NCBI RefSeq assembly: GCF_021916785.1
Contig: NZ_JAKCFC010000004.1
Span: 100,881-164,880 of the forward strand
DNA length: 64,000 nt
Reading direction: 5' to 3'
Source of the DNA: Mycolicibacterium lacusdiani
GTDB taxonomy: Bacteria > Actinomycetota > Actinomycetes > Mycobacteriales > Mycobacteriaceae
In this document: piece by piece, positions 8,216-19,012 of the stretch
Position numbering within the stretch: the first letter of the stretch is position 1
How the letters are laid out: the number at the start of each line of letters is the position of its first letter
Notes under the pieces: generated by a model
What the model was told of the DNA's origin: nothing
Database searches by the model: none
What the model saw: only the letters and a program-made list of their open reading frames with translations
Made by a program: the position numbers and the translations under genes

Positions 8216-9523
8216 TCACCAGTCGTCGTCCTCGTCCTCGCTCAGGTCGTGAGCGAGTGGTGACGGCGCCTGCAAGCCCTGCTTGGAGCCGCCGCTCTTC
8301 TTGTTCTGACCCATGTGACCCATCGGCCCACCGCCGCCTGCACCGTTGACCGGAGCGAGACCGGCCCCCGACCCACCGGCACCCGCACCCATCGGCACCT
8401 TCTCCGTGCTGCCGACCAGGTTGGCCATCAGCGGCGTCTGCGCCATCGAGCCGCCCATGCCGGGCAACGATGCCGCCCGAACCAGACCGGCTCCGGCACT
8501 GGCACCCGAACCGCCCACCAGCGGGTGATTCGAGAACGGGCTGGCACCGATCAGGCCGATCTGAGCGGGTTGTGCATTGCCCCCGCCCATTTGGCCGAAG
8601 ATCGACGACATCTGCTGCAGCGGCCCCGTCAGTTGCTGCAGCGGCTGCGTCACCATCTGAGTGGCCTGCTGCGGGGCCTGCATCGCCATCGACCCGAGCT
8701 GGGAACCCATCTGCATCGCCATCTGGACGCCTTGCTGAGCGCCCTGCATCGGGTTCTGCTGAGCCGCGTTCTCGGCCTTCTGGGCCTGCCCCTCGGCACG
8801 CGTGCCCGCGTGGTTCGCCATGCTGGCCGCCCGGCCACCGTGCAGCGCGGCGGACTCGACCTTCGCCCGTGCGCTGACCGTGGCGATGGACAGCTCGCGG
8901 ACCACCGCCCCCGGCGCCATCGCGGCCACCCGGCCCGCTGCCGCGCCGAGTGCTCCCTGCCCGACCCCCGGAATGACGACCGGCTTGAGCGGCAGGATCG
9001 GCTCGAACAGGGTGTTCGCCGTGGTCTCGGCCTGGTAGGCGTCCATCGTGAACGCCGCCTGATTCCACATCCGGACGAAGTAGTCGGCCTCGTTGATACC
9101 GATGGGCACGGTGTTCACGCCGAGGAAGTTCGTGGCGTGCAGGGTCGCGCGCGTCACGTGGTTCATCTCGATTTCGGGCAGCGGAGGCGTCGCCATCAGC
9201 GCTGCGGTGTACGACGTTGCCTGCGCCGTCGCCTGCAAGGCGCGCTTCTGCGCCTGCATGGCGGTCGTGCGCAGCCAAGCGACGACCGGCATGGTCGCTT
9301 GGACCGCACGCTCACCTGCCGCGCCCGACCACGCTCCCTGCAAAGCCGACAGGCTGCTCATCAGCTCGTCTGCCTGCGTCTCGAGCAGGATCGCGAGCGC
9401 TTCCCACCCGGCGGCGGCCTGCATCATGGGCGCAGGACCGGCGCCGAGCATCAGCCGGGAGGTGTTGACCTCCGGCGGCATGGCATGCCACAGCATGGTG
9501 GGAATAGCAGCGATTGCAGACAT
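8216..9523 (-). CDS. PPE68: PPE68
   Basis: 435-residue PPE protein of ESX-1. MPPEVN marks the PPE motif; the helical PPE domain covers about residues 10-180 and contains WSGAAGE (WxG). The rest is Met/Gln/Gly-rich, then a typical PPE68-like tail (SPFSNHPLVGGSGASAGAG) and an acidic DEDDDW end. In M. tuberculosis the protein starts at MLWHAMPPE, which corresponds here to ATG 9496; neither ATG has a clear ribosome-binding site, so the start could be 9523 or 9496. It pairs with PE35 and is chaperoned by EspG1. Confidence 0.92.
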   Translation of the reverse strand: MSAIAAIPTMLWHAMPPEVNTSRLMLGAGPAPMMQAAAGWEALAILLETQADELMSSLSALQGAWSGAAGERAVQATMPVVAWLRTTAMQAQKRALQATAQATSYTAALMATPPLPEIEMNHVTRATLHATNFLGVNTVPIGINEADYFVRMWNQAAFTMDAYQAETTANTLFEPILPLKPVVIPGVGQGALGAAAGRVAAMAPGAVVRELSIATVSARAKVESAALHGGRAASMANHAGTRAEGQAQKAENAAQQNPMQGAQQGVQMAMQMGSQLGSMAMQAPQQATQMVTQPLQQLTGPLQQMSSIFGQMGGGNAQPAQIGLIGASPFSNHPLVGGSGASAGAGLVRAASLPGMGGSMAQTPLMANLVGSTEKVPMGAGAGGSGAGLAPVNGAGGGGPMGHMGQNKKSGGSKQGLQAPSPLAHDLSEDEDDDW

Positions 9524-9564
9524 TGTTTGCTGAGCCCGAAATCAATTAAGAGTTGATGTGGTTA

Positions 9565-9861
9565 TTACGACAGGACGGCGGCGTTCTCGCCGTCGACCGT
9601 CGTGTAAATGCCACCGATTTCCATGTAGGCCGCACCGGTGCGGGACAGCTCTTCCTGCGCGAATGCGTTGAGGGCAAGAGCCTGTGCACCCTCGGTGGCG
9701 AACGCCATCGCCGCCTGCAGGGATACCTCGTCCGCACCGGCCGGCATAAGTACTGTTACCTCGGCACTTGCGGCCGTTCCGCCTGCCAGTCCGCGGGCGC
9801 CATTTGCGACCACCTGGCCGCCGATGCCGACCGCCGCGGGGTTGTGAGACATGGGTTGCAT
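9565..9861 (-). CDS. PE35: PE35
   Basis: 98-residue PE protein. It carries the helical PE region with PAGADEVS at about residues 40-47, as in PE35, and ends with the YTTVDGE stretch that includes the YxxxD/E secretion signal. AAGGAG lies five bases before the ATG. It heads the PE35-PPE68-esxB-esxA block, separated from eccCb1 by 144 bp that must hold any internal promoter. Confidence 0.92.
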   Translation of the reverse strand: MQPMSHNPAAVGIGGQVVANGARGLAGGTAASAEVTVLMPAGADEVSLQAAMAFATEGAQALALNAFAQEELSRTGAAYMEIGGIYTTVDGENAAVLS

Positions 9862-10005
9862 TGCGCGATCTCCTTACCTATTCCGAACCGACTGGACAGC
9901 CCACGATTCGGCGGTAATGCGAGATCCAATGATCCCTAGCATGTGATCCCCCGACCCGTTTGCTAGTCAATCGTAGCGAGCGTTGCTGAATGACTGATGA
10001 GAATG
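9862..10005 (-). promoter_or_regulatory. Probable promoter region of PE35-PPE68-esxBA
   Basis: 144-bp gap in an otherwise packed operon, immediately upstream of PE35. On the minus strand TTGACT is a possible -35 element (about 9963-9968), but the spacing to a good TANNNT is not standard, so the exact promoter is not fixed. The position suggests separate high-level expression of the substrate genes. Confidence 0.35.
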
Positions 10006-11784
10006 CTACCGGGCCTCCGGAGGTGCCGCGAACACTTCTTCTGCCGGGGGGTCCACGTACGGGGCCTGAACGACTTCCTTGCCGTCCGGCGAGACGAGAA
10101 ACGCCTGGCCAGGCGGCCTGCGCTTGAGCTTGATCTCGCTGGACGGGAACTCCGCCTTCTCGCCCGAGAGGAACAGCGTCGGCGAACCCGCGCCGAACGC
10201 AGCGCCCACGAACTTGTCCATCGTGGCCCGGTGAGCCTGGCTCATCTGACACGTCACGATCAGATGCAGGCCGATGTCGGCAGCGGCCGGCAGCAACGGT
10301 CCGAGTGGCGCCATCGGTGGCATGACACCGCCGGCCGCCACGATCATGTGCCAGTCGTCGACCAGCAGCACGACGTCGGGCCCGGTCCACCACGACCGCG
10401 CCCGCAGCTGCGCGGTGGTCAGGTCGGGCGGCGGCAGCCGCTTCTGCAGATTGGCCGCCAGTGCCTTGATCGACTCCTCCAGCGAGGAGTTGTTCCGGTT
10501 GACGGCGCCAGCGGCCAGCAGATGGCTCTGCGGGACGGCGTCGAGCAGACCCGACCGGTAGTCGGCCAGCATGAAACGCACCTGCGAGGGGTCGTTGCGC
10601 GCGCAGATCGCCGACGCGACGGCGTGCGCGATGGTGGTCTTGCCGGACTTCGGCGCCCCGAAGATCAGTAGGTGCGGCGTGGCGTGCATCGGGTTGTACG
10701 CCACCGACAGGTCCGACTCGCGCAGGCCGATCGGCACCGTCCACCTGGTCCGGTAGTCGCTCTCCGGCCCTGGCGGGCTCGGGTCGAGGTCGTGGAGGTA
10801 GATGCGCTCGGGCAGCACCCGGACCTGTGGCGCCTGGTCGGTGTGCAGCGACGCGATGTGGGCCACCGCGGCGGTGATCGCAGGCACCATGTCCTGGGCG
10901 CTGTGCACGCCGTCGAGCCGCGGCACACCGATCATCAGATGATGCTTCTCCGTCGACACCGCGCGACCGGGCCGGTTGGTCGGGATCTCCCGGGTGATCC
11001 GGTCGATCTGCGTCTCGTTGACGTCGCCGAGGCGGAACTCCACCTTGGTGCCGAGGTAGTCGCGCACGCGCGCCTTCAACTCGGTCCAGCGCGGCGTCGA
11101 GATGACGCAGTGCACGCCGAAGGCCAGGCCTTGGCCGGCGAGGTCCTGCACGACCGGCTCGAGGTCGGGGAACTCCTGCACGAACGCCGGCCAGCCGTCG
11201 ATCACCAGGTAGACGTCGCCGAACGGGTCGGCCGACGCCGGATGGCTGGGATCTTGGCGCAGCTGCCGGTACGTCGCGATGGACCCGACCCGGTGCTGCT
11301 TGAACATCGCCTCGCGTTGCCGCAGAACGGCTTTCATCTCGGCGACCATGCGGTTGACGCGGTCGGGCTCGGACCGCGTCGCAACGCCACCGACGTGCGG
11401 GAGGTCCTCGAGGTACATCAGCCCGCCGCCGCCGAGGTCGATGCAGTAGAACTGCACCTGGCGCGGCGTGTGCGTCGCGGCCGCGGACAGCAGCATCGTC
11501 TGCAGGAACGTGGACTTGCCGGTCTGGGGTGCACCGCCGATCGCGATGTTGCCACCGGCGGCCGACGTGTCGATCCCCCAGACCTCCTGGCGGTGCCGAC
11601 GTGGCTCGTCCATGATCCCCAGGCCGAACCGCAGCGGCTGCGGGTTGTCCCGCTCGACGAGTTCGTTGACCGGAGTGGGATCGGTCAACGGGGGCAACCA
11701 CATTCGGTAGGCGCGCACCTCACCCGTCGCCAGCTGGTCGAGGACGACCTCGCGCAGCACCCGCTGTTCCGGCTCGACGGTCAC
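10006..11784 (-). CDS. eccCb1: ESX-1 FtsK/SpoIIIE-type ATPase EccCb1
   Basis: 592-residue cytosolic half of the ESX-1 motor, near the usual 591. Starts at GTG 11784, overlapping the eccCa1 stop by four bases (GTGA), with [15 protein letters not shown] as N terminus. Two ATPase modules are visible with Walker A motifs [10 protein letters not shown] and [10 protein letters not shown] and Walker B stretches [11 protein letters not shown] and [10 protein letters not shown]. In ESX-1 the last module binds the EsxB C-terminal signal. Split eccCa/eccCb is specific to ESX-1-type loci. Confidence 0.95.
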   Translation of the reverse strand: MTVEPEQRVLREVVLDQLATGEVRAYRMWLPPLTDPTPVNELVERDNPQPLRFGLGIMDEPRRHRQEVWGIDTSAAGGNIAIGGAPQTGKSTFLQTMLLSAAATHTPRQVQFYCIDLGGGGLMYLEDLPHVGGVATRSEPDRVNRMVAEMKAVLRQREAMFKQHRVGSIATYRQLRQDPSHPASADPFGDVYLVIDGWPAFVQEFPDLEPVVQDLAGQGLAFGVHCVISTPRWTELKARVRDYLGTKVEFRLGDVNETQIDRITREIPTNRPGRAVSTEKHHLMIGVPRLDGVHSAQDMVPAITAAVAHIASLHTDQAPQVRVLPERIYLHDLDPSPPGPESDYRTRWTVPIGLRESDLSVAYNPMHATPHLLIFGAPKSGKTTIAHAVASAICARNDPSQVRFMLADYRSGLLDAVPQSHLLAAGAVNRNNSSLEESIKALAANLQKRLPPPDLTTAQLRARSWWTGPDVVLLVDDWHMIVAAGGVMPPMAPLGPLLPAAADIGLHLIVTCQMSQAHRATMDKFVGAAFGAGSPTLFLSGEKAEFPSSEIKLKRRPPGQAFLVSPDGKEVVQAPYVDPPAEEVFAAPPEAR

Positions 11785-14006
11785 GGGGCCACCGGCTCTG
11801 CGATCGGGGCAGCGGTGAACTGGTGGATCCGCACCTTGCTCGCGGCCGCGTGCCGCGGTGCGGCGTCGCCGTTCTCGGACTGCGCAGCGGCGGGCACGTA
11901 GGGCTCGCCGGTGTAGATGCTCTTGAACTTCACCGGGTCCTCCATGCCGACGCGCAGGAAGCCGACGCCGCTTTCCTTGTTGGTGATGTACTGCGCCTCG
12001 GGCGTGCCGATCACTGCCTTGGACTCCGCGGAGCTGGTGGTGCGCAACGCGATCCGGTAGGTCAGGTTCGGCTCGAGCTTGTCGATGCGCACGCCGCCGG
12101 TGTTCAGCGACTGCGTGGCGAGCAGCAGGTGCACGCGCAGTGAGCGACCGACGCGGCAGATCCGGTCGAACAGCGCGATGAAGTCGGGGTGGTTCTGCAG
12201 GAGTTCGGCGAACTCGTCGACGACGACGAACAGTGTGGGCAGCGGCGGCAGGTCGGCGCCGCGCTCGCGGTGCTTCTCGTACTCCGCGACGCCCGACAGC
12301 GCGCCGGCCGCCCCGACCTGGATACCGGCCTGGCGCAGGATCGACTGCCGACGGTCCAGTTCGCCGGTGAGCACCTCGCCCATGCGGCTGACCAGTTCGG
12401 CTTCTTCCTCCATGTTCGTGACGACGGCCGCGGTGTGCGGCAGCTTCTCCATGCCGAGAAACGTCGACCCGCCCTTGAAGTCGGTGAGCAGGAGGTTCAC
12501 CTGATCGGGATGGTGCGTGGCCACCAGCGAGAGGATCAGCGTGCGAAGGAATTCCGACTTGCCCGATCCGGTCGTGCCGATGAGCATGCCGTGCGGACCT
12601 GCGCCGAACTCGGCGCCCTCCTTGATGTCGAGGTACTGGATGTCGCCGGTCTTCAGTTCGTGGCCGAAGGGGATCTTGAGCCGGTCCCGGTCGGTGTCGG
12701 TGAACATCCGCCACCGCGCGGGCGTGACTTCTTCGATCGTCTGCGCGCCGACCAACTGGTGCCACTCGGTGGCGACCTTCTTCTGCACGCGGGTGCTCTT
12801 GTCGATGATCGTTCCGGTGATCGACCAGCCCGCCAGCTTGCGCGCGATGCGGCCGGCTTGCGCGGCGGTCATCGTGTCGGACTGGCTGGTCACCAGACGG
12901 AATGGCTGGTTGGGCAGCTTGTCGTCGGCGGTGCCGTCCGGGTCTACCCGGATGCGGTAGACGGACCCACGGTGATTGCCGAGCGTGATGACGGTGACGC
13001 CGGCGCGGCCGTCGACCGGGAAGCCGGCCTTGCCGCCGGTGAGGTCGATGACCACGACGTACGGCCCGGCGGGTGCCGAGTCGGCGGTGTGCGGGCCGCG
13101 GGCGGTCAGATCGGCGAGACCATCGGGGCGGGTGAAGACGAGCCGGGTCGCGCCCGCCGCGTCGGTGTCGTTCTGATGCTGCACGTGCGGCAACCACTTC
13201 AGCCACGCCCACCGCGGGTCCTCGGGAGTGTCGGTGAGGACCCGTAGCTGCAGCAGGTCCGGCGGATGGAACACCGCCAGGTGGCAGATCATGGCGGTCA
13301 GCAGGCCCTCGCGGTCGCCGTCACCGCCGATCGCGATGGTCGGAAAGGTGCGCAGCTGAACGAGTTTCGGGCAGTCGTGGATCAGGCCGTGCGTGCGCAG
13401 GAACTTCGTCACCCACATGTGGCTGACCGGCTCCAGGTGGGGCTGCGGCGCGGCCTGCGGGCCTGCGAGTTCGCCACCGACCGACGGTTTGAGCAGCCGG
13501 TCGACGGCTGGCTCGGTACCGAGGCCGATCCGCACGGCCGCGTAGAAGTCCGAATTCGACTGGCGGGACCACTGCCGGTGCGTGCCGATGATCGACAGCA
13601 GGTCGTCGGGATGCGGTGCGTGGTAGTTGAAGAACGTCACCTGAGCTGCCGCCGAGGACGTCACGCGGGTGCGCAGACCCGCCAGGTAGCGCAGGTACTC
13701 CTTGCGGTCGGCGTTGATCTCGGGCACCTTCTTGCCACCGGAGCCGCCGCCCGCCATGAAGCCGACCGTCGCCATGACCATCATCAGCGGCATCATCAGC
13801 ATGTACGGCGACAGCTGCCGCACGCCGGTGAAGATCATGATCACGATCATTCCGAGCATGCAGCCGCCCATGACCCAGGGCATCGCCTTCTGCATGCCCG
13901 ACGGCGGGATCTCGATGCCGAGGTCGTCGGGCGGGGTCACGTTGATCTCGCCGGGGGTCAGGCGAGGGCCCCGCTTGATGGTCGGCGTGAACTTCTTGGT
14001 GGTCAT
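11781..14006 (-). CDS. eccCa1: ESX-1 membrane-anchored ATPase EccCa1
   Basis: 741-residue N-terminal half of the split EccC motor. Two transmembrane helices lie at about residues 42-60 and 66-88 ([34 protein letters not shown]), then a DUF region and one full FtsK ATPase module with Walker [11 protein letters not shown] and Walker [12 protein letters not shown]. The ATG shares one base with the eccB1 stop (TGATG). With EccCb1 it drives export through the EccB/C/D/E complex. Confidence 0.95.
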   Translation of the reverse strand: MTTKKFTPTIKRGPRLTPGEINVTPPDDLGIEIPPSGMQKAMPWVMGGCMLGMIVIMIFTGVRQLSPYMLMMPLMMVMATVGFMAGGGSGGKKVPEINADRKEYLRYLAGLRTRVTSSAAAQVTFFNYHAPHPDDLLSIIGTHRQWSRQSNSDFYAAVRIGLGTEPAVDRLLKPSVGGELAGPQAAPQPHLEPVSHMWVTKFLRTHGLIHDCPKLVQLRTFPTIAIGGDGDREGLLTAMICHLAVFHPPDLLQLRVLTDTPEDPRWAWLKWLPHVQHQNDTDAAGATRLVFTRPDGLADLTARGPHTADSAPAGPYVVVIDLTGGKAGFPVDGRAGVTVITLGNHRGSVYRIRVDPDGTADDKLPNQPFRLVTSQSDTMTAAQAGRIARKLAGWSITGTIIDKSTRVQKKVATEWHQLVGAQTIEEVTPARWRMFTDTDRDRLKIPFGHELKTGDIQYLDIKEGAEFGAGPHGMLIGTTGSGKSEFLRTLILSLVATHHPDQVNLLLTDFKGGSTFLGMEKLPHTAAVVTNMEEEAELVSRMGEVLTGELDRRQSILRQAGIQVGAAGALSGVAEYEKHRERGADLPPLPTLFVVVDEFAELLQNHPDFIALFDRICRVGRSLRVHLLLATQSLNTGGVRIDKLEPNLTYRIALRTTSSAESKAVIGTPEAQYITNKESGVGFLRVGMEDPVKFKSIYTGEPYVPAAAQSENGDAAPRHAAASKVRIHQFTAAPIAEPVAP

Positions 14007-15484
14007 CAACCGCCTCCGGTATTCGCCGCGGGCTGCGCGCCGCCGCGCGTGCCCTCTCCGACAGGCCGCGGGAACGGATCCGCGGGCAGGGTGTCGTGCT
14101 CGAGCAGAGCAGCTTCCTTGGACAGCACGGGCCCGTCGACCAGCAGGCTGACCACCTGCCACGGGGCGGTCAGCGGACCGGACAACCCGAGCGAGTTCGC
14201 GGTGTCGTCGTTGGGCACGCCGTACCGAACGCCTTGCGGGTCGATGTAGTACAGGCTTTCGCCGTACCGCGGATCCGGCGACTGCAGCCGGATGAACTGC
14301 CCGCCGTTGACGTAGACCGTCGAATCCCCGCCGATCTGGTGGATCCCGGAGTTCATCGCCACCGCCGGGATCGGCAGCCGACGTCCGGCGACCACCGCGG
14401 TCTTGGGTGCCTGAGCGCCCGGCTCGCGCTTCCACGCCCAGCACAGCGTCGGTGTCTCCTGACGCAACAGCGTCTTCAGCGGCTCGTCGGGCAGCGGCGA
14501 GACGAATACCTGCTCGGCGATCTTCGCGACGTCGCTCGACTCGATGGCGGGCGGCGCGACCAGGTCGTAGGAGTTGGTGGCCCGCAACGCGGCTGCGGTG
14601 GTGCCGTTGACCTTTGCGACCCCGTCGGGCAGCACCACGTAGAGCTGCTCGCCGGACTCGGTGACGGTCTTGAACACCGAGCCGATGACGAGGTTCGGCG
14701 GCAGGCCGACGCTGTTGGGAGCGCCGGCGGCGCGGATCTGCGGCAGCTGCCACGGCCCGACGTTCGGCAGCGCGTTGAACAGCCCCTCGGAGATCGGCGT
14801 GGCCTTCGCGGTCACGGGGATGCCGACGGCCGAGGTCACGGCCCGGTCGGACAGGTCGATGGCGTGCCTGCCGGAATCGGTGACCAGCCAGTCGTCGCCG
14901 TCGAAGGTCACCAGCATGGCCTGGTCCGGGCGCATCGGGCCGACCGTGGTGTCGGTGATCAGCGGCAGCACGATGACGGACGTATCGATGGTCGGCGCAA
15001 CACTTTCCGCCTTGGTGACGGTGTCGCACAGCGTCCACGTGGACTCGGCGACGGGTGACACGGGCGTCGCGTACGGCGCACCGGGGATCCCGATCGGCTG
15101 CCCCTTGGGCATCCGGTTGAGTTCCTCGGACTTCACGGCCGACGGCGTGCCCGGGTTGCCGAGCACCAGCCGCGCCGACGTGAGGTTGTACACCGGCCGC
15201 AGCTGGTCGGTGTTCGGCATCACGATGTAGAGCTGGTTGGTGGTCCGGTCGACCAGCAGGCTGTCGCCGCCGCGCTTGCCCAGGGGCTTGAAGTACGCCA
15301 TGAGCGCCGCGCCCAGGCAGATCACCACCGCGAGCACGATGCCGAGGAACACTGCGCGGCTGTAGAACTGCAGCGGGTCGTCGAACATCCTGGTGTCGCG
15401 GCGCACGATCGCGTGCTCGACGCGGCGGAGCAGGAAGCGCCAGCCGCTGACCTGGATCTTGGTGGTGAGTCTGAAGCCTGCCAT
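14006..15484 (-). CDS. eccB1: ESX-1 core component EccB1
   Basis: 492-residue protein with a short cytosolic N terminus ([19 protein letters not shown], a hallmark of EccB), one transmembrane helix at about residues 46-68 and a large periplasmic domain with repeated R1-R4-type folds. It forms the periplasmic part of the type VII membrane complex. Located 12 bp after eccA1 and coupled to eccCa1. Confidence 0.95.
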   Translation of the reverse strand: MAGFRLTTKIQVSGWRFLLRRVEHAIVRRDTRMFDDPLQFYSRAVFLGIVLAVVICLGAALMAYFKPLGKRGGDSLLVDRTTNQLYIVMPNTDQLRPVYNLTSARLVLGNPGTPSAVKSEELNRMPKGQPIGIPGAPYATPVSPVAESTWTLCDTVTKAESVAPTIDTSVIVLPLITDTTVGPMRPDQAMLVTFDGDDWLVTDSGRHAIDLSDRAVTSAVGIPVTAKATPISEGLFNALPNVGPWQLPQIRAAGAPNSVGLPPNLVIGSVFKTVTESGEQLYVVLPDGVAKVNGTTAAALRATNSYDLVAPPAIESSDVAKIAEQVFVSPLPDEPLKTLLRQETPTLCWAWKREPGAQAPKTAVVAGRRLPIPAVAMNSGIHQIGGDSTVYVNGGQFIRLQSPDPRYGESLYYIDPQGVRYGVPNDDTANSLGLSGPLTAPWQVVSLLVDGPVLSKEAALLEHDTLPADPFPRPVGEGTRGGAQPAANTGGG

Positions 15485-15496
15485 GGGATACCCGGC

Positions 15497-17218
15497 CTAG
15501 CCGCTGATGTTCAGCCGCGCGTGCACGGCATCGATGGCATCGGCCATGTCCTGGCCGCTGATCTCGCTGAGCTGTTCGACGTCGAGGCTCTCGAAGTCCA
15601 GCGACCTCGCCAATCTCATGTCGCGGCACTGCTCCCCCGCCTCGACCAACTGCCGGGCATACCGTCCGTTGCCTGCGATGTCGAGGGCGGGCTTGCCGTT
15701 GAGCGACCGCTGACCCAGCAGTGTCGCCGCCTCCAGCACTCGCTTGGCCGCCTCCTCGCTCAGCGCCGAATCATTGCTGCCGGCGAGCACTTTCGCGATC
15801 GCCACGATCTCGTCGGGCGCATATGAGTCGAATTCGACGCGGGTGGCGAAGCGCGACCGCAGACCGTCGTTGGTCTCCAGCAGGCGGTCGATGTCCGCGC
15901 TGTAGCCCGCAATGATCACCACGAGGCGGTCACGGTCGTTCTCCATGCGGGCGAGCAGCGTGTCCAGCGCCTCGGTGCCGAACGGGTCGGCCTGCCCGTT
16001 GCGCTCCTGCACCAGGGTGTAGGCCTCGTCGATGAACAGGACGCCGCCCAGCGCGCGGTCGATGGTGCGGGCCGTCTTCACCGACGACTGCCCTTCGTAC
16101 TCCGCGACGAAGTCCTTCCGGCTGGTCTCGACGAGCTTGGGTTCGGTGATCACGCCGAGCCCGGCCAGGATGTTGGCGACCACTCGAGCGATGGTGGTCT
16201 TGCCGGTGCCGGGCGGACCGGTGAAGATCATGTGCTTGGACTGCTGGGCCACCTTCATGCCGCGCGCCGCCCGTACCTTCGCCATTTGCGTTGCCGCGCG
16301 GTAGCGCTCGATCTGATCCTTCACTCGGCTCAGCCCGATCTGCCGGTCGAGTTCGGCTTGCGCCTCTGCCAGCAGCTTCTCCCGGCCGCTCGTGTCGGCG
16401 ACCACACTGTCGGGGTCCCACGGGTCGCGGCGGGAGGCGATCTGCTCGGCGGTGGTCGTCTGCAGCCGGTAGGTCGGATCCCGAAGCGCGGCAGTGACCT
16501 TGGGCTCCGGATGAGTGGCCTGCAGCCACTCCAGCAGCGCGACGGCCGATTCCTCGTTGCCCTGGCTGCGACGCGTCATCGCGAGGAACCAGGCGATTGC
16601 GGTCGCGCACGCCTCGCCGGCGGGCGACGAATTCGATTCGGTGAGACGGCGTTCCGCCTCGGTGAACAGACCCAGGTTCGCGGCGGCCACGCCGTGCGCC
16701 ACCCCGCCGGCGGCGCCGAGGAACTTGTCCGGCCAGTTGCTCGCCCCACGCACCTCGTCGATGACGTCGGTCCACCGCTGCGCGGCGGCGTAGGTGACGG
16801 CCTTGACCCACGACAGCAGGTGCTCCGCCCCCGCGGCGGGGGCGTCCTCGAGCGCGTCCATCGCGTCGGCGAAGTTGCCGCCGTTCGCCTCGTTGACGGC
16901 GAAGCCCATCGTGATGGCCAAGGGCGAGTTCACCGGGTAGGTGATGTCGCCGAACTGGCCGCCTATCGGCATCCGGGCGTTCACCGCATTCATCGAGATC
17001 TCGGCGGCGCCCGCGAGCTGCCCGAAGTTGCCGCGCGAGTACCAGGCCCGGAACACCGTGACGCGGTCCGTATCGCCGCATCGGATCCGGCCGACCCACG
17101 CGTCGCACGCCGTCTCGTCGATGTTCGTGATCTCCGTGAACATCTCGAGCGAACGCGCCGGCGATGTGGGCAGCATGCCCACGGCGCTCCCGAAGAGTCC
17201 GGCCAAGTGGTCAGTCAT
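15497..17218 (-). CDS. eccA1: ESX-1 AAA+ ATPase EccA1
   Basis: 573-residue cytosolic protein, identical in length to the M. tuberculosis form. N-terminal TPR-like helical half (to about residue 280), then a CbxX/CfxQ-type AAA+ domain with Walker A GPPGTGKTT, Walker B VLFIDEAY and sensor region SRFATRVEF. It acts with EspG on PE/PPE and Esp substrates. Three in-frame ATGs exist (17230, 17221, 17218); 17218 gives MTDHLAGLF, matching the family N terminus, and overlaps the espH stop by eight bases. Confidence 0.93.
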   Translation of the reverse strand: MTDHLAGLFGSAVGMLPTSPARSLEMFTEITNIDETACDAWVGRIRCGDTDRVTVFRAWYSRGNFGQLAGAAEISMNAVNARMPIGGQFGDITYPVNSPLAITMGFAVNEANGGNFADAMDALEDAPAAGAEHLLSWVKAVTYAAAQRWTDVIDEVRGASNWPDKFLGAAGGVAHGVAAANLGLFTEAERRLTESNSSPAGEACATAIAWFLAMTRRSQGNEESAVALLEWLQATHPEPKVTAALRDPTYRLQTTTAEQIASRRDPWDPDSVVADTSGREKLLAEAQAELDRQIGLSRVKDQIERYRAATQMAKVRAARGMKVAQQSKHMIFTGPPGTGKTTIARVVANILAGLGVITEPKLVETSRKDFVAEYEGQSSVKTARTIDRALGGVLFIDEAYTLVQERNGQADPFGTEALDTLLARMENDRDRLVVIIAGYSADIDRLLETNDGLRSRFATRVEFDSYAPDEIVAIAKVLAGSNDSALSEEAAKRVLEAATLLGQRSLNGKPALDIAGNGRYARQLVEAGEQCRDMRLARSLDFESLDVEQLSEISGQDMADAIDAVHARLNISG

Positions 17219-17753
17219 CATCACCTGCATATCGTGTCGCGAATACGGATGCTCGTTCCCTGTCGGCTTCCTCCGGTGACGGCAGCTCGAGGTCCCGGCT
17301 CAGGAAGTCCCGCGTGGACGCGTCGTCGTGGCCCTGCTGCCGCATGCCCTCGAGCATGAATTCATACTGCGCCGACCTGGCATCCTGCGTCGCCAGTCGG
17401 GCCAGCACGACGACCTCGTCGGCCAGCTGCGACTCCGACATGCGGGACACCCTGGGGGAGAGGTCGATCCGACTGACCCGGCCGTCCATGAACGCCGTGA
17501 CGGTGACCGTCCCAGGCGGGTTCGTGACGCTGAACAGCGGCACGGGGACACCGTCGTCGTCCACCTCGGGCAGCCGTTCGGTGATGACCGGATCGGCGAC
17601 GGCCGCGGCCTCCGCCGGGTGGTCCACGAACTCGTCGAAGGCGGCCAGATCGGAGTCGAGACCGGCATCGGGCGCGGAGAAGTCCAACGCGGACAGGGCG
17701 TCGTGGTCGTCGTCCGGTCCGTCGTCGAAGTGATCAGGCGAATTGTCGTTCAC
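17211..17753 (-). CDS. espH: ESX-1 secretion-associated protein EspH
   Basis: 180-residue acidic protein of the EspH family. The start VNDNSPDHF and the block ALDFSAPD match the EspH N terminus; VTNPPGTVTVTAFMDGRV and EEADRERASVFATRY are the conserved core and tail. GTG 17753 has a purine-rich GGAGAGAGG upstream; a longer version from GTG 17813 is possible. Its function is unclear; in M. marinum EspH is linked to EspE/EspF export. Gene order espG1-espH-eccA1 is standard. Confidence 0.85.
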   Translation of the reverse strand: MNDNSPDHFDDGPDDDHDALSALDFSAPDAGLDSDLAAFDEFVDHPAEAAAVADPVITERLPEVDDDGVPVPLFSVTNPPGTVTVTAFMDGRVSRIDLSPRVSRMSESQLADEVVVLARLATQDARSAQYEFMLEGMRQQGHDDASTRDFLSRDLELPSPEEADRERASVFATRYAGDDD

Positions 17754-17818
17754 CCCCGGTTTGCCCTCTCTCCGTTCGCCATCAGTCTGGGTAGGCGTCG
17801 CGCCCGGCGCCACCAGTT

Positions 17819-18673
17819 CTAGTCGTGCATGTCCCCGTCGAAGTCACCGCGATCGAACCACCCGCGGGACGGCAGGAACTCGAGCAATCCGTCGAGCGCC
17901 CGCTGCAAGTTCTCCTTGGTACCAGACAGGAAGCTCCCGTAGAGGTCGCCGTTGACCCGCCGCGGGATCGACACGATGCGGCCCTGTCGCGCGTCGAGCA
18001 CACCGGCGGCGACGTCGGTGTGCGTGGTCGTTCCGCCGGGATGCCGCTCGATGGCAGTGATCTCGACCCAGCTGTCCGGTGCGGCGACGGCGTCGGCGTA
18101 GATCCTCGCCGAGGTCGGCGCGATGCCGAACTGGCCCAGTTGATTCGCGGTCGCCGAGTCACCCAGCTTGCTGGCCACCCCGGTGAGCGGTTCGACTTCC
18201 GCGGGCGTGCCTGGCCCGAGTACGACGTTGACCATCCCGGCGAGACCGATCTGCGGGGCCACGCGCTGCAGGACGATGAGGTCTTCGTCGCGAGCAGCGA
18301 TGACGTGCCGATCTCCCTTGCGGCACACCGTGAATCGGACCATCTTGCCGCCCTGGTCGCGACGCCACCATCGCCCCTCGAGCGTCCGGTCGGCGCGGCT
18401 GAGCGTGTCCAGCATCGCCGCGACCTCCGGGTGCGGCTCGCCGAAGACGTCGAGGACGCCCTGCGCCATCAGGTCGCGGGTGACCTGATCCCACACCAGA
18501 TCGCGCAGCTCGGGAATCGGGATGTTCGGACGGATGCCCATCGATGGTGGGAAGTCCACGAGGTTGAGCTTGTCGGCGATGAGCAGGAGGCCGTCGATGG
18601 TCACTTCGACGCCCACGACGTCGTCGAAGTGGGTGCCGCCGTGGCCCGCGCCGAATGCACTCGTCATGGTCAC
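17819..18673 (-). CDS. espG1: ESX-1 PE/PPE chaperone EspG1
   Basis: 284-residue cytosolic chaperone, family length about 283. It has the EspG beginning (VVGVEVTIDGLLLIADKLNL) and the central block RRDQGGKMVRFTVCRKGDRHV. EspG1 binds the tip of the PE35/PPE68 dimer before export. The ATG overlaps the espF stop (ATGA). Confidence 0.93.
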   Translation of the reverse strand: MTMTSAFGAGHGGTHFDDVVGVEVTIDGLLLIADKLNLVDFPPSMGIRPNIPIPELRDLVWDQVTRDLMAQGVLDVFGEPHPEVAAMLDTLSRADRTLEGRWWRRDQGGKMVRFTVCRKGDRHVIAARDEDLIVLQRVAPQIGLAGMVNVVLGPGTPAEVEPLTGVASKLGDSATANQLGQFGIAPTSARIYADAVAAPDSWVEITAIERHPGGTTTHTDVAAGVLDARQGRIVSIPRRVNGDLYGSFLSGTKENLQRALDGLLEFLPSRGWFDRGDFDGDMHD

Positions 18674-18987
18674 CTCGGTGCCATCTGCGCACCGAGCAGC
18701 GCGCCCGCGTCCTGATCGGTCGCGTCGTACCGGCTCGCCGCGGTCCGAAGGTCGTCCTGGAGTTCCTCGGACGCCTGCCCCATCGCGGTTCCGGCCGCCA
18801 CGCGTGCGTGCTGTGCCGCCTCCACCGCCCCTGCGGTCGACCAGGCGATGACGCCGTGGCTGAATCGCACCGCCGTGTCCACGCCGGCCGTGACCTCGGT
18901 CGCCGACCGGATCTCCGCGGCTGCCTGCCCCTGCTTCGCGGCCAGCTCCCGGACGTGTGCCGTGGTGACCTGCAAATCGCTCGACAT
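18670..18987 (-). CDS. espF: ESX-1 secreted protein EspF
   Basis: 105-residue protein of the EspC/EspF (DUF2580) family: two helical segments and, near the end, YDATDQD, which gives the YxxxD secretion motif. It sits between espE and espG1 as in ESX-1 loci and is probably co-exported with EspE. Confidence 0.88.
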   Translation of the reverse strand: MSSDLQVTTAHVRELAAKQGQAAAEIRSATEVTAGVDTAVRFSHGVIAWSTAGAVEAAQHARVAAGTAMGQASEELQDDLRTAASRYDATDQDAGALLGAQMAPR

Positions 18988-19012
18988 CTAGACCCCCCTC
19001 GCTCTCATTGTT

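Noticed and set aside
12000..16500. Plus-strand frames of 300-400 codons opposite eccA1 to eccCb1.
   Set aside because: Each is opposite a gene with clear family motifs; they are composition shadows.
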